Shown here: positions 38,104 to 47,039 of the stretch, piece after piece
How positions within the stretch are numbered: position 1 is the stretch's first letter
Layout: every line of letters starts with the position of its first letter
Assembly: GCF_030814815.1 (NCBI RefSeq)
Contig: NZ_JAUSVR010000015.1
Coordinates: 1-64,000 of the forward strand
DNA from: Ancylobacter amanitiformis
GTDB taxonomy: Bacteria > Pseudomonadota > Alphaproteobacteria > Rhizobiales > Xanthobacteraceae
Direction of reading: 5' to 3'
DNA length: 64,000 nucleotides
The notes under the pieces: generated by a model
The model's input: only the letters and a program-made list of their open reading frames with translations
Database searches by the model: none
What the model was told of the DNA's origin: nothing
Program-made: the position numbers and the translations under genes

Positions 38104-39504
38104 ATGGCCAAGAAGAAGCGGACCGAGAAGGACGCCGTCAGCTCCACCCGCGGCGTCGCCTCCCTCGAGGAAGCGAAAGCGTGGATGGCCGCGCGCGGCA
38201 TCACCGAGATTGAATGCGCGGTGCCGGACCTTGCCGGGGTTGGGCGCGGCAAGATCATGCCGGTGTCGAAGTTCCTCTCCGGCCCGACGATGAACCTGCC
38301 CCTCTCGGTGTTCTTCCAGACCATCTCGGGCGACTATCCGCCCTATGACAACCTCGTCGATTCGGTGGTGGTCGATTCGGATCTGGTGATGGAGCCGGAT
38401 TTCTCGACGCTGGCCATCGTGCCCTGGGCGCAGGATCCCACCGCCCAGATCATCCACGACGCCTATCACCGCGACGGGCGCCCGGTGGAACTGGCCCCGC
38501 GCCAGGTGCTGAAGAACGTCGTCGACCTCTATGCCAAGAAGGGCTGGAAGGCGGTGGTCGCTCCCGAGATCGAATTCTATCTCGTCGAGCCCAATGTCGA
38601 TGCCGACTACCCGCTCAAACCCCCGATCGGGCGCTCCGGCCGGCCGGAAATCGGCCGCCAGTCCTATTCGATCCAGGCGGTGAACGAGTTCGACGCGCTG
38701 TTCGAGGACATGTACGATTATTCCGAGGCGCAGGGCCTCGAGATCGACACGCTGATCCACGAGGACGGCGCGGCGCAGATGGAAATCAACCTGCTGCACG
38801 GCGACCCGATCGTGCTCGCCGACCAGGTGTTCCTGTTCAAGCGCACGATCCGCGAGGCGGCGCTTGCCCACAAGATCTACGCCACCTTCATGGCCAAGCC
38901 GATCGCCGACGAGCCCGGCTCCGCCATGCATATCCACCAGTCGATCGTCGATTCCGAGACGGGCAAGAACATTTTTTCCGATGCGGAGGGCGACCCGACG
39001 CCGGAATTCTTCTCCTTCATCGCCGGCCAGCAGCGCTACCTGCCGGCGGTCATGTCGATCCTCGCGCCCTATGTGAATTCCTATCGCCGGCTCACCCGCG
39101 ATTCGATGGCGCCGATCAATGTGCAGTGGGGCTATGACAACCGCACCGCGGGCCTGCGCGTGCCGCCCTCGTCACCGGCGGCGCGGCGGGTGGAGAACCG
39201 GGTGCCGTCCTCCGATGCCAATCCCTATCTCGTCATCGCGGCCTCGCTGGCCTGCGGCTATCTCGGGCTGGTCGAGGGGCTGCGGCCGACCGCGCCGCTG
39301 GAATCCGATGCCAAGGGCCTCGATTTCGAGCTGCCGCGCGGCCTGCTGGAAGCGGTGGCGGCGATGCAGCATTCCGACGAGATTTCCACCGTGCTCGGGC
39401 CCTCCTTCGTGAAGACCTACACGGCGGTGAAGCAGACCGAGTTCGATACGTTCATGCGCGTCATCTCGCCGTGGGAGCGGGAATACCTGCTGCTGAACGT
39501 GTGA
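38104..39504 (+). CDS. puuA: Glutamine synthetase family protein, gamma-glutamylputrescine synthetase-like
   Basis: Ligase of the GS fold likely to join glutamate to putrescine (PuuA), the first step of putrescine use. The 466-residue protein has the GS beta-grasp N-domain (about 20-130) and the catalytic domain with metal ligands in PEIEFYLVEP, MEINLLHGDP and MHIHQSI, followed by the ATP-binding RRLTRDSMAPINVQWGYDNRT, VPSSDANPYL and the C-terminal end. The ATG follows a modest ribosome site. Adjacent divergent Pot genes and the PuuB-like oxidase support the polyamine role; a related glutamate-amide ligase is the alternative. Confidence 0.86.
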   Translation: MAKKKRTEKDAVSSTRGVASLEEAKAWMAARGITEIECAVPDLAGVGRGKIMPVSKFLSGPTMNLPLSVFFQTISGDYPPYDNLVDSVVVDSDLVMEPDFSTLAIVPWAQDPTAQIIHDAYHRDGRPVELAPRQVLKNVVDLYAKKGWKAVVAPEIEFYLVEPNVDADYPLKPPIGRSGRPEIGRQSYSIQAVNEFDALFEDMYDYSEAQGLEIDTLIHEDGAAQMEINLLHGDPIVLADQVFLFKRTIREAALAHKIYATFMAKPIADEPGSAMHIHQSIVDSETGKNIFSDAEGDPTPEFFSFIAGQQRYLPAVMSILAPYVNSYRRLTRDSMAPINVQWGYDNRTAGLRVPPSSPAARRVENRVPSSDANPYLVIAASLACGYLGLVEGLRPTAPLESDAKGLDFELPRGLLEAVAAMQHSDEISTVLGPSFVKTYTAVKQTEFDTFMRVISPWEREYLLLNV

Positions 39505-39514
39505 GGGGTTCGGC

Positions 39515-39625
39515 TCCCTCTCCCCGTCGGGGAGAGGGCTGGGACGAGAGGGCTTCGACGCTCCGCACGCGTGCTCCCCCTCGCCGACCCGCTGCGCGGG
39601 CCACCTCTCCCCGATGGGGAGAGGA
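39515..39625. repeat. REP-like palindromic element downstream of puuA
   Basis: Two hairpins CCTCTCCCCGTCGGGGAGAGG (39517-39537) and CCTCTCCCCGATGGGGAGAG (about 39604-39623) flank a short spacer. Same family as the ilvB-ilvN element. Lies between convergent genes. Confidence 0.75.
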
Positions 39626-39708
39626 AACGGCGTTTCGTGCCGCCTCGTTCCTGCCGGCGCCCGGCTGCGAGCGGCGATGATGGCCTGCAAGGAAGGCGAT
39701 GCTCTCGC

Positions 39709-40770
39709 CTATGCCTCCACCTTCTCCTCCGCCAAGATTTCGCGCACGCGCGGGATCACCTTGGTGCCGTAGAGTTCGATGGCGCGCATCGCCTGCGCGT
39801 GGCCGAGCGGGCCGGCGCTGTATTTCAGGTCGAAATGATCGAGATCGAGCGCCCGGACGGTGCGGGCGATCTTCTGCGCCACCGTCTCGGGCGAGCCGAG
39901 ATAGAGCGAGCCCACCGCCACCTCGCGCTCGAATTCCTCGCGCCCGATGGGCGGCCAGCCGCGCTCGCGGCCGATGCGGTCGCGATTGGCCTTGAAGGCG
40001 GGGAAGAACTCCTCTTTTGCCGCCTCGTCGGTGTCGGCGATATAGCCGGGCGAATGCACGCCCAGCGGCTGCACCGGCGTGCCCAGCTGCGTGAAGGCCT
40101 TGCGGTACAGTTCGGCATAGGGCTTGAAGCGGCTGGCGCCGCCGCCGATGATGGCGAGCATCATCGGCAGGCCGTAGGTCGCCGCGCGCACCACCGATTC
40201 GGGCGAGCCGCCGACGCCGATCCACGTCTTCATCGTGCCGCTTTCCGGCAGCGGGTAGACATGCTGGCTCACCAGCGGCGCGCGCAGGTTGCCCGTCCAG
40301 TTCACCCCGCCCGCGCTGGCGTTCTCCCGCAGGAGATGGGTGAACAGGTCGAGCTTCTCGGTGAACAGCGTCTCGTAATCGTCGAGATTGAAGCCGAAGA
40401 GGGGGAAGGATTCCGTGAAGGAGCCGCGGCCGAGAATGATCTCGGCCCGCCCGTTCGAGATGGCGTCGACGGTGGCGAAGCGCTGGTAGACCCGGATCGG
40501 GTCATCGGAGGACAGCACGGTCACCGCCGATCCGAGCCGGACCCGCTGCGTGCGGGCGGCGATGGCGGCCAGCACCACCTCGGGCGCCGAGATCGCGTAA
40601 TCATCGCGGTGATGCTCGCCCACGGCGAAGAAGTCGACGCCGACCTTGTCGGCGAGCACGCCCTGCTCCACCACGTTGCGCAGAGCCTGCGCCTGGGTGA
40701 GCGGACGGCCCTCGTCATCGGCCATCACGTCGCCGAAGGTGTCGAGCCCGAAATCAAGATGCTTGGCCAT
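39709..40770 (-). CDS. LLM-class flavin-dependent oxidoreductase
   Basis: Luciferase-like (bacterial) FMN- or F420-dependent monooxygenase fold; substrate unknown. The 353-residue product starts MAKHLDFGLDTFGDV and has DFFAVGEHHRDDYAISAPEV, RVRLGSAVTVLSSDDP, GRAEIILGRGSF and the C-terminal GSPETVAQKI typical of the TIM-barrel family. The frame extends upstream to 41034 through repetitive sequence without conservation, so ATG 40770 is used. Converges with puuA across a repeat element. Confidence 0.9.
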   Translation of the reverse strand: MAKHLDFGLDTFGDVMADDEGRPLTQAQALRNVVEQGVLADKVGVDFFAVGEHHRDDYAISAPEVVLAAIAARTQRVRLGSAVTVLSSDDPIRVYQRFATVDAISNGRAEIILGRGSFTESFPLFGFNLDDYETLFTEKLDLFTHLLRENASAGGVNWTGNLRAPLVSQHVYPLPESGTMKTWIGVGGSPESVVRAATYGLPMMLAIIGGGASRFKPYAELYRKAFTQLGTPVQPLGVHSPGYIADTDEAAKEEFFPAFKANRDRIGRERGWPPIGREEFEREVAVGSLYLGSPETVAQKIARTVRALDLDHFDLKYSAGPLGHAQAMRAIELYGTKVIPRVREILAEEKVEA

Positions 40771-40982
40771 GACGCGGATATCCCGGTTTTCCTCAAGGGC
40801 GGACCGGCATCGCGCCGGCCGTCTCCATATGGACCGGCGCGTCGCGGGATGCATCGCCCGCCGTGCAAGGTCGATCTTTCGCGCGTGCAAGCGGCCGGCG
40901 TCGCGCGGGAGAGCATGGCCTTGTCGCGAAGGCATGAGAGTCGTGCGCGAAAAATACGGGAGTGCGAGAGCGGGGGCGCGAG

Positions 40983-41053
40983 ACCCTGCGCGCCGGGAAA
41001 CGAGACCCTCCGCGCCAAGAAACCTGCGCGCCAAGAACCCTGCGCGCCAAGAA
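40983..41053. repeat. Imperfect tandem repeat, about 16-bp unit
   Basis: About four units of the form CCTGCGCGCCAAGAA; the last two are identical over 15 bases. Non-coding, directly next to the DUF1127 terminator. Confidence 0.7.
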
Positions 41054-41082
41054 AAAAGCCCGCCGGACAGAGCCAGCGGGCT
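41052..41082 (-). terminator. Intrinsic terminator of the DUF1127 gene
   Basis: On the minus strand AGCCCGC (41076-41082) pairs with GCGGGCT (41057-41063), followed by six T. About 60 bases past the DUF1127 stop. Confidence 0.85.
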
Positions 41083-41141
41083 TCAGTTGAGCGGCACGAG
41101 GGGGTCGATACCGCTGGTAATTCGAACGGGGCGGCGCAGGA

Positions 41142-41489
41142 TCAGCCGCACGAAATGAGGTCGTCCTTCGGCGCCGGCGCGCTGACGAGGCGCAGATTGG
41201 CGCGGGACACCTGCCGCCGGCTGGCGCGGCGTTCCACCGAGCGCACCACCAGCGTGGCGGTCGGATCGTGCCAGAGCGGGCCGGACGAGGCATCGCGCAG
41301 ATCGGCGCGGGTCAGGCCGATATCCTTGAGCATGTGATCGTCGAACTCGCCGAGCTGGACGAGATAGCGGCGGTGGCCGATCGCCTTGACGAGGCGCACG
41401 GCGCCCAGGACACCGTTCACCAGCCAGCCGCCAGCCGCGGCGCCGACGGTCGAAAATGCACTTCTGCGGGCTTCGCCAAAATACGACAT
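41142..41489 (-). CDS. DUF1127 small basic protein
   Basis: A 115-residue protein with an N-terminal hydrophobic segment (STVGAAAGGWLVNGVLGAV) and the DUF1127 motif LGEFDDHMLKDIGLTRADLRDA (about 48-69). DUF1127 proteins are common in alphaproteobacteria; some bind RNA and influence phosphate or carbon handling, but no role is assigned here. The C-terminal third is basic and not conserved in short members. Start at 41489 is backed by GGAGG; the frame runs to 41549. Divergent from the LysR regulator. Confidence 0.86.
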   Translation of the reverse strand: MSYFGEARRSAFSTVGAAAGGWLVNGVLGAVRLVKAIGHRRYLVQLGEFDDHMLKDIGLTRADLRDASSGPLWHDPTATLVVRSVERRASRRQVSRANLRLVSAPAPKDDLISCG

Positions 41490-41640
41490 TGATCCCTCCA
41501 TCTGTCGGCCGCGCGGCGGCGATGTCCCTCTTGTGAGCGGGGCCGGCATCGCCAGCCACCCGTTCTCGACATCACCCGTTCGCGACGGGATCCTTATGCG
41601 GGGGCTCGACCAATCACACTAGCGAATGTTTCTGATCTGA

Positions 41641-41666
41641 CTTATCATCATCAGTGATGTCAGCCG
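41641..41666. promoter_or_regulatory. AT-rich LysR/DUF1127 divergent control region
   Basis: An unusually AT-rich stretch in the 190-bp divergent gap contains ATCATCATCAGTGAT, an ATCA...TGAT dyad with the T-N11-A form of LysR sites. Candidate operator for autoregulation and control of the DUF1127 gene; weak. Confidence 0.35.
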
Positions 41667-41681
41667 CCCGGGAGGCCGTCC

Positions 41682-42566
41682 ATGACCGTTCTGCTCGATA
41701 TTGATCAATTAAGAACATTCATAACGATTGCCGAAACGGGCAGTTTCACAAAAGCGTCCGAAGTGGTGCACAAGACCCAGTCGGCCGTGTCGATGCAGAT
41801 GAAGCGGCTGGAGGAGCGCGTCGGCAAGCCGATCTTCGCGCGCGACGGGCGCGCCTCGCGCCTCACCGACGAGGGCGAGCGGCTGCTCGACTATGCCCGC
41901 CGCATCGTCAAGCTGAACATGGAGGCGATGGCGAGCCTGGCTTCCGCCGAACTGTCCGGCCGCGTGCGGCTCGGCGTGCCGGATGATTACGCCGACCGTT
42001 ATCTGCCGGAAATCATGGCGCGCTTTTCCGCCACCCATCCCAATGTCGAACTCACCGTGGTGTGTGACCCTTCCACGGATCTGATCGACCGCATCGATAC
42101 CGGCGATCTCGACCTCGCCATCGTCACCGATTGCGAGACGATGCACCGCGAGCCGGAAATCATCCGCCGCGAGCAACTGCTCTGGGTCGGCTCGATGCGC
42201 CATTCGCTGCATCTGGAAGACGTCGTGCCGCTGGCGCTCGGCCGGCAGAGCTGCAACTGGCGGCAGGAGGCGATCGCCATGCTGCAGGCGCTCGGCCGTC
42301 CGTTCCGCATCCTCTACACCTCATCCAACAGCACGGCGGTCTCGGCGGCGGTGCTGGCGGGCCTCGCCATCTCGGTGCTGCCCGAATCGGGGCTGCGCCC
42401 CGGCATGCGGGTTCTGGGCTCCTCCGAAGGTTTCCCCACGCTGCCGCCCTGCCGCATCGGCCTGTTGCGCAACCGGCACGAGGCTTCCCTGCTCGCCGAC
42501 GCGCTCGCCACCCATATCGTGCAGGGCCTGGACAATATTTCCGAGACCTCGATGGCGGCGGAGTGA
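41682..42566 (+). CDS. LysR-family transcriptional regulator
   Basis: The 294-residue protein has the winged helix-turn-helix (about 8-66; LRTFITIAETGSFTKASEVVHKTQSAVSMQMKRLEERVG) and a periplasmic-binding-like effector domain (about 95-285; VRLGVPDDYADRYLPEIM). It reads away from the DUF1127 gene, the usual arrangement for LysR regulators and their targets. Effector unknown. Confidence 0.93.
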   Translation: MTVLLDIDQLRTFITIAETGSFTKASEVVHKTQSAVSMQMKRLEERVGKPIFARDGRASRLTDEGERLLDYARRIVKLNMEAMASLASAELSGRVRLGVPDDYADRYLPEIMARFSATHPNVELTVVCDPSTDLIDRIDTGDLDLAIVTDCETMHREPEIIRREQLLWVGSMRHSLHLEDVVPLALGRQSCNWRQEAIAMLQALGRPFRILYTSSNSTAVSAAVLAGLAISVLPESGLRPGMRVLGSSEGFPTLPPCRIGLLRNRHEASLLADALATHIVQGLDNISETSMAAE

Positions 42567-42720
42567 GAGCGACCTCTCCATCACAGTGGAGTAGGATGGA
42601 ACGCTAGATGGATTGATTGCGCCGGCCGGACAGGTTGGCGCTGAGGCTCGGCCTCGCGTCCGCCTGGGGCATCATTGGCAAAGCGGCGGGCGCGGCGCAC
42701 GCTCGCCGATGGAGAGACGC

Positions 42721-43140
42721 ATGGGCGATCCCGTTCCCGGGGACCTCGTCCCCTTCATCCGCTATGCCGACCCGCGCAGGGCCATCGCATGGCTGCAGCG
42801 GGCCTTCGGCTTCGCGGCGCAGATGGTGATCGACGATGGCGCGGGCGGGGTCGCCCATGCCGAACTGGTCCTCGGCAGCAGCGCCATCATGATCGGCGGC
42901 TGCAAGGATGACATCCTGCGCATGCGTACCCCCGCCGCAGCGGGAGGGGTCACGCAAGGCGTCTATATCGTGGTGGCCGACGCTGATTTCCTCTGGCGCA
43001 AGGCGCTGGATGCCGATGCCGAGGTGGTTATGGAACTCTATGAAACGCCCTATGGCTCGCGCGAATTCGCCGTACGCGATCCCGAAGGGCATTTGTGGAG
43101 CATCGGTACCTATCGTGCCGGCAGCTATGTCGGCGGCTGA
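42721..43140 (+). CDS. VOC-family (glyoxalase/bleomycin resistance-like) protein
   Basis: A 139-residue single-domain VOC protein of the PhnB/YycE-like kind: DLVPFIRYADPRRAIAWLQRAFGF opens the first beta-alpha-beta unit and YGSREFAVRDPEGHLWSIGTY closes the second, where family metal ligands usually sit. No clear function. ATG 42721 is used because GGAGAG lies six bases upstream; ATG 42709 is also in frame. Its stop abuts the stop of the convergent gshA gene (TGATCA). Confidence 0.85.
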   Translation: MGDPVPGDLVPFIRYADPRRAIAWLQRAFGFAAQMVIDDGAGGVAHAELVLGSSAIMIGGCKDDILRMRTPAAAGGVTQGVYIVVADADFLWRKALDADAEVVMELYETPYGSREFAVRDPEGHLWSIGTYRAGSYVGG

Positions 43141-44511
43141 TCAATAGGCGTCTTCGTCGAATACCGGCTCCACCGAGCCGGCCCACGCGCCGTGATAGCG
43201 CGCCAGCAGCACCTCTGCCGGGGTCTGGCCGGTGGCGAGACTCTCTTCCACCGGCGTGAGGAAGCGCGTCTCGTCGCGGCCCTGGCTGTCGCGCTGGTCG
43301 CGGCGCGCGAGGCCGGCGCGGGCGATGGCGACGACCTCGCGGGCCAGGTCGAGCATCGAGCGGCCGGCGATTTCGGCCTTGAAGCCGAGGCGGGGCACGT
43401 CGTCGCGCAATTTCTGGCGCTCGTCAGTGGTCCAGCCCTTGGCCAGATCCCACGCGGCATCGAGGCTGGTGGCGTCGTAATAGAGCCCGGTCCACAGCGC
43501 GGGCAGGGCGCACAGGTTGCCCCAGGGCCCGCCATCGGCGCCGCGCATTTCGAGATAACGCTTCAGCCGCACCTCGGGGAAGATGGTGGAGAGGTGGTTG
43601 GCCCAGTCGGATACGGTCGCACCCTCGCCGGGAAGGGCGGGATGCCGGCCCGCCAGCAGATCGCGGAAGGACGAGCCGGCGACATCGATATAACGGTCGC
43701 CGCGCTTGATGAAATACATCGGCACGTCGAGCGCGTAGTCGACATAGCGCTCGAAACCCATGCCCTCCTCGAAGGCGAAGGGCAGCATGCCGGCGCGGTT
43801 ATTGTCGGTGTCGCGCCAGATTTCCGAGCGGTAGGAGAGGAAGCCGTTCGGCCGCCCTTCCGTGAAGGGCGAGTTGGCGAACAGCGCGGTGGCCACCGGC
43901 TGCAGGGCGAGGCCGACGCGCAGCTTCTTCACCATGTCGGGCTCGGAGGCGAAGTCGAGATTCACCTGCACGGTGCAGGTCCGGTACATCATGTCGAGGC
44001 CGCGCGTGCCGACCTTCGGCATGTAGTCGGTCATGATCTTGTAGCGGCCCTTGGGCATGACAGGCGTCTCGCCCAGCGTCCATTTCGGGCTCATGCCGAG
44101 CCCGAGAAAACCGAAGCCGAGCGGGGTGGCGACATCGCGCACCTGTGTGAGGTGGGAATTCACCTCGGCGCAGGTCTCGTGAATGGTCATGAGCGGCGCG
44201 CCGGAAAGCTCGAACTGGCCGCCCGGCTCCAGCGAGATCGCGCCGCCGCCGATATTGTCGGCGAGGCCGATAAGGGTGGAGCCCTCCAGTATGGGCTCCC
44301 AGCCATTCAGCGCCTGCATGCCGTCCAGCAGCGCGCGGATACCGTTCGCGCCCTCATAGGGAACGGGACGATGCCCTTCCAGCGTGAAGGGAAACTTCTC
44401 GTGCTCCGTGCCGATTCGAAATTTCGAGGGCGCCTTGCAGCCGGCTTCGAACCAGGCGACGAGTTCGTCGCGGCTCTGGATGTGCTGCGTGTCGATCTGG
44501 TCTCGCGCCAT
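43141..44511 (-). CDS. gshA: Glutamate-cysteine ligase
   Basis: First and rate-limiting enzyme of glutathione synthesis, of the plant/alphaproteobacterial class. The 456-residue product has the class start LVAWFEAGCKAPSKFRIGTEHEKF, then GGAISLEPGGQFELSGAP, YRTCTVQVNLDFASEPDM and YVDYALDVPMYFI, all typical. ATG 44511 chosen; an in-frame ATG at 44547 adds a few residues. It and the next gene, a YbdK-type ligase, are on the same strand though not closely linked (about 240 bases apart). Confidence 0.95.
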   Translation of the reverse strand: MARDQIDTQHIQSRDELVAWFEAGCKAPSKFRIGTEHEKFPFTLEGHRPVPYEGANGIRALLDGMQALNGWEPILEGSTLIGLADNIGGGAISLEPGGQFELSGAPLMTIHETCAEVNSHLTQVRDVATPLGFGFLGLGMSPKWTLGETPVMPKGRYKIMTDYMPKVGTRGLDMMYRTCTVQVNLDFASEPDMVKKLRVGLALQPVATALFANSPFTEGRPNGFLSYRSEIWRDTDNNRAGMLPFAFEEGMGFERYVDYALDVPMYFIKRGDRYIDVAGSSFRDLLAGRHPALPGEGATVSDWANHLSTIFPEVRLKRYLEMRGADGGPWGNLCALPALWTGLYYDATSLDAAWDLAKGWTTDERQKLRDDVPRLGFKAEIAGRSMLDLAREVVAIARAGLARRDQRDSQGRDETRFLTPVEESLATGQTPAEVLLARYHGAWAGSVEPVFDEDAY

Positions 44512-44747
44512 GGAAGACTCCGGCGGGCTGCTGGGGCGCGCGACCATACACAGGCGGCGCGGCGACGCAAATCGCCGAAAAACACCTATTCGTGCATTCC
44601 CTTGCGGAATATAGCGGTCCCGGACGCGGGCGGGGTCGACACGTCAGGGGCGCCAGCCGCGTCTGCCAGCCGCGCACGCTCCCCCAGCGACGCTCAGCGA
44701 TTCGACCGGCAGTACGGAGCCGCGCGTCTCACGGCGCCCCGCTCGCC

Positions 44748-45869
44748 TCACTGCGCCGAGGTGTGGGCGAGCCAGTTGGTGACGGCGCGCAGCGCCTCGC
44801 CGCGATTGCCGGTGCGGTGCTCCGCCTCCTGATAGATGGCGATCTGCACATCGGCGCTGGTGCCGCCGCCCAGGATGGTGCGCACATGCTCCAGCTCCTG
44901 CCGGCTGCCCAGCGCCTGCGCATCCTCCGCCACGCGGTCGATCAGCGTCTCCACGGCCTGAGCCACGGGAATGGCCTGCTTGGCGTCGCGGTCGACGAAG
45001 CTGCCATGGATGCCGTAGCGCTGGGCGCGCCACTTGTTTTCCACCGCGATGGCCCGGTCGACGGCGTCGATGCCCGCATTCAGCTTGGGATTGCGCACGA
45101 GGTGGCGCACCACGGCGCGATACAGCGCGGCGATGGCGACCGAATCCTCCACGCGGGTGCAACTGTCGGGCGCGCGCAGCTCCAGCGTCGGGTGCTTCTG
45201 CGAGGGGCGGATGGTCCACCAGACATAGCTCGAATCGCGAATCGCCCGCGCCGCGACCAGCGCGTCGATATAGTCCTGGTAGTCCCTGGCGCTCTCGAAC
45301 AGCTCGGGCAGGCCGGTGCGCGGCAACTCGTCATAGGCGGCCAGCCGGTAGCCCATCAGCCCGGTGCGCTTGGATTCCCAGAAGGGCGAGGACGTCGACA
45401 GCGCCACGAAGACCGGCAGGAAGGGAATGATGCGGCGCATCACGTCGATGCGCGTGTCGGGATCGGGCAGTTCGACATGGACGTGCAGGCCGCACAGCAG
45501 GTTGCGCTCGCCCAGCATCTGCAGGTCGTGCATCAGCCCGTCATAGCGCCGCGTCGGCGTCTTCTTGCCACACTGCCAGCTGGCCGTGGGGTGCGTGCCG
45601 GCGGCGAGGAAGGCAAGGTCGAAATCGGCAGCGACGCCGCCCAGGATGCGGCGCAGCCCCTGCAACTCGCCCCGTGCCTCGGCGGCGCTGTCATGGGGGC
45701 GGGTCATCACCTCGATCTGCGATTGCAGCATCTCGCCGGAGACCCGTTCGCCGAGCGCCTCGCGCGCCTTCTCCATGAAAGCGGTGGGCATGTGCCGGAG
45801 CGTGCCCTTGGTCTCGCCGTCGACGATGAAATATTCCTCCTCGATGCCGATGCGGTATTCTTCAATCAT
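44748..45869 (-). CDS. YbdK-type carboxylate-amine ligase (GCS2 family)
   Basis: Gamma-glutamylcysteine-synthetase-like enzyme of the YbdK subfamily, whose members have weak ligase activity and unclear roles. The 373-residue protein begins [17 protein letters not shown] (GIEEEY is a family mark), has [33 protein letters not shown] and [24 protein letters not shown], all typical. GGAGAAAG precedes the start. Distinct from GshA despite similar chemistry. May condense glutamate with an amine; no substrate can be named. Confidence 0.92.
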   Translation of the reverse strand: MIEEYRIGIEEEYFIVDGETKGTLRHMPTAFMEKAREALGERVSGEMLQSQIEVMTRPHDSAAEARGELQGLRRILGGVAADFDLAFLAAGTHPTASWQCGKKTPTRRYDGLMHDLQMLGERNLLCGLHVHVELPDPDTRIDVMRRIIPFLPVFVALSTSSPFWESKRTGLMGYRLAAYDELPRTGLPELFESARDYQDYIDALVAARAIRDSSYVWWTIRPSQKHPTLELRAPDSCTRVEDSVAIAALYRAVVRHLVRNPKLNAGIDAVDRAIAVENKWRAQRYGIHGSFVDRDAKQAIPVAQAVETLIDRVAEDAQALGSRQELEHVRTILGGGTSADVQIAIYQEAEHRTGNRGEALRAVTNWLAHTSAQ

Positions 45870-46142
45870 GGCGTCTTTCTCCGAAGGAATCGAAACAGAG
45901 GCGGGTGCGTGCAGCTTAGCCGACGCAGAATCGGCCTGTCCGAGCCGGCTGGAGTGATGATGGCGGAGTGAGACCGGAGTATGACCCGCTCATCATTCGA
46001 AAATTGACGCATTGTTGTTGCGTTTGCTGTCATCGACTGACGACGTTACCTGATCACCAAGCGTCACGAGGCCCACCCAGCCCGCCGGGGCGAAGGGGGA
46101 GCGCCGATCAACGCGGCAGCCGGCGCAGGGTTCCCGAGAGGC
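45870..46142. other. AT-richer gap between ybdK-like gene and rsmE
   Basis: Between 45,990 and 46,060 the sequence is notably less GC-rich and has the dyad ACGCA-TTGTTGT-TGCGT. It most likely holds the promoter of the YbdK-type gene on the minus strand, but no consensus pair is secure. Confidence 0.4.
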
Positions 46143-46922
46143 TCAGTCCGCCGGCGACGCGGCGCCCTGACGGGCGGCCTCGACCAGGGCGAGCGCGGCG
46201 ACGGCGGCGGTGTCGGCGCGCAGGATACGCGGGCCGAGAGACAGCACGATCGTGCCCGCGCGGCCCTGCAACTGGCGGCGCTCGCCTTCCGCGAACCCGC
46301 CTTCCGGGCCGATCAGCACGGCGAGCGGGCCGGGCAGCGCCGCGCGCAGGGGGGCGAGCGGATCGGCCAGCGGGGCGGCCTCGTCGCAGAAGACCAGGGC
46401 GCGCGCGGCTTCCAGTCCGGCGAGCCAGCGGGTGAAGGGCAGGGGCTCCAGCACATCGGGAATCGACAGGATGCCGCACTGCTCGGCCGCCTCGATCACA
46501 TTTGCGCGCATGCGCTCGGTATTCACCCGCGAGGCCTGGGTATGCTGCGTCATCACCGGCTGCAGCCGGCCGGCGCCCATCTCCACCGCCTTCTGCACCA
46601 TGTAGTCGAGGCGCGCATGCTTGAGCGGGGCGAAGACATAATCGAGATCGGGCCGGGGTGCCTGCACGCGCAGGCGCGCCTCGCAGCGCAGCAGCACCTC
46701 GCGCCGCCCGCCCGCCTCGCGCCGGGCGCGCCATTCGCCCGCGCGCCCGTTGAACAGATGCAGATGACCGCCGACCTCGAGGCGAATCACATCGGAGACG
46801 TAATGCGCGCGATCGCGGTCGAGCGGCACAAGCGCGCCTTCGCCGAGATCATCCTCGACGAACAGGCGCTGGGCGCGAAAATCATAGGGGTGGTCGGTCG
46901 AATCTTCGTGAGGTCGGGCCAT
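46143..46922 (-). CDS. rsmE: 16S rRNA (uracil-1498-N3) methyltransferase
   Basis: SPOUT-class methyltransferase for m3U1498 of 16S rRNA. The 259-residue product has the N-terminal PUA-like domain (RLFVEDDLGEGALVPL, then HYVSDVIRLEVGGHLHLFNG) and the C-terminal knotted domain with LIGPEGGFAEGER and LSLGPRILRADTAAVAAL, the SAM-binding loops. ATG 46922 is used; in-frame ATG 46934 is close by. The 5' end faces a secreted-protein gene about 120 bases away. Confidence 0.95.
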   Translation of the reverse strand: MARPHEDSTDHPYDFRAQRLFVEDDLGEGALVPLDRDRAHYVSDVIRLEVGGHLHLFNGRAGEWRARREAGGRREVLLRCEARLRVQAPRPDLDYVFAPLKHARLDYMVQKAVEMGAGRLQPVMTQHTQASRVNTERMRANVIEAAEQCGILSIPDVLEPLPFTRWLAGLEAARALVFCDEAAPLADPLAPLRAALPGPLAVLIGPEGGFAEGERRQLQGRAGTIVLSLGPRILRADTAAVAALALVEAARQGAASPAD

Positions 46923-47039
46923 GATGGCGAACATTCTGGCGCAAATTAACCGGTCAACGCCAGCCGCCGTGATATTGCCCCATCTGTGGGGCCTTTGTAT
47001 CACGCTTGGTAAACGACGCTGCACGGGCGGGTAAGCTGC

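Larger units (their letters stand above)
40771..41141. other. Intergenic stretch between LLM gene and DUF1127 gene
   Basis: No gene supported. It holds an imperfect tandem repeat (40983-41053) and the terminator of the DUF1127 gene (41052-41082); the LLM promoter should also be here but no good consensus is visible. Confidence 0.55.
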
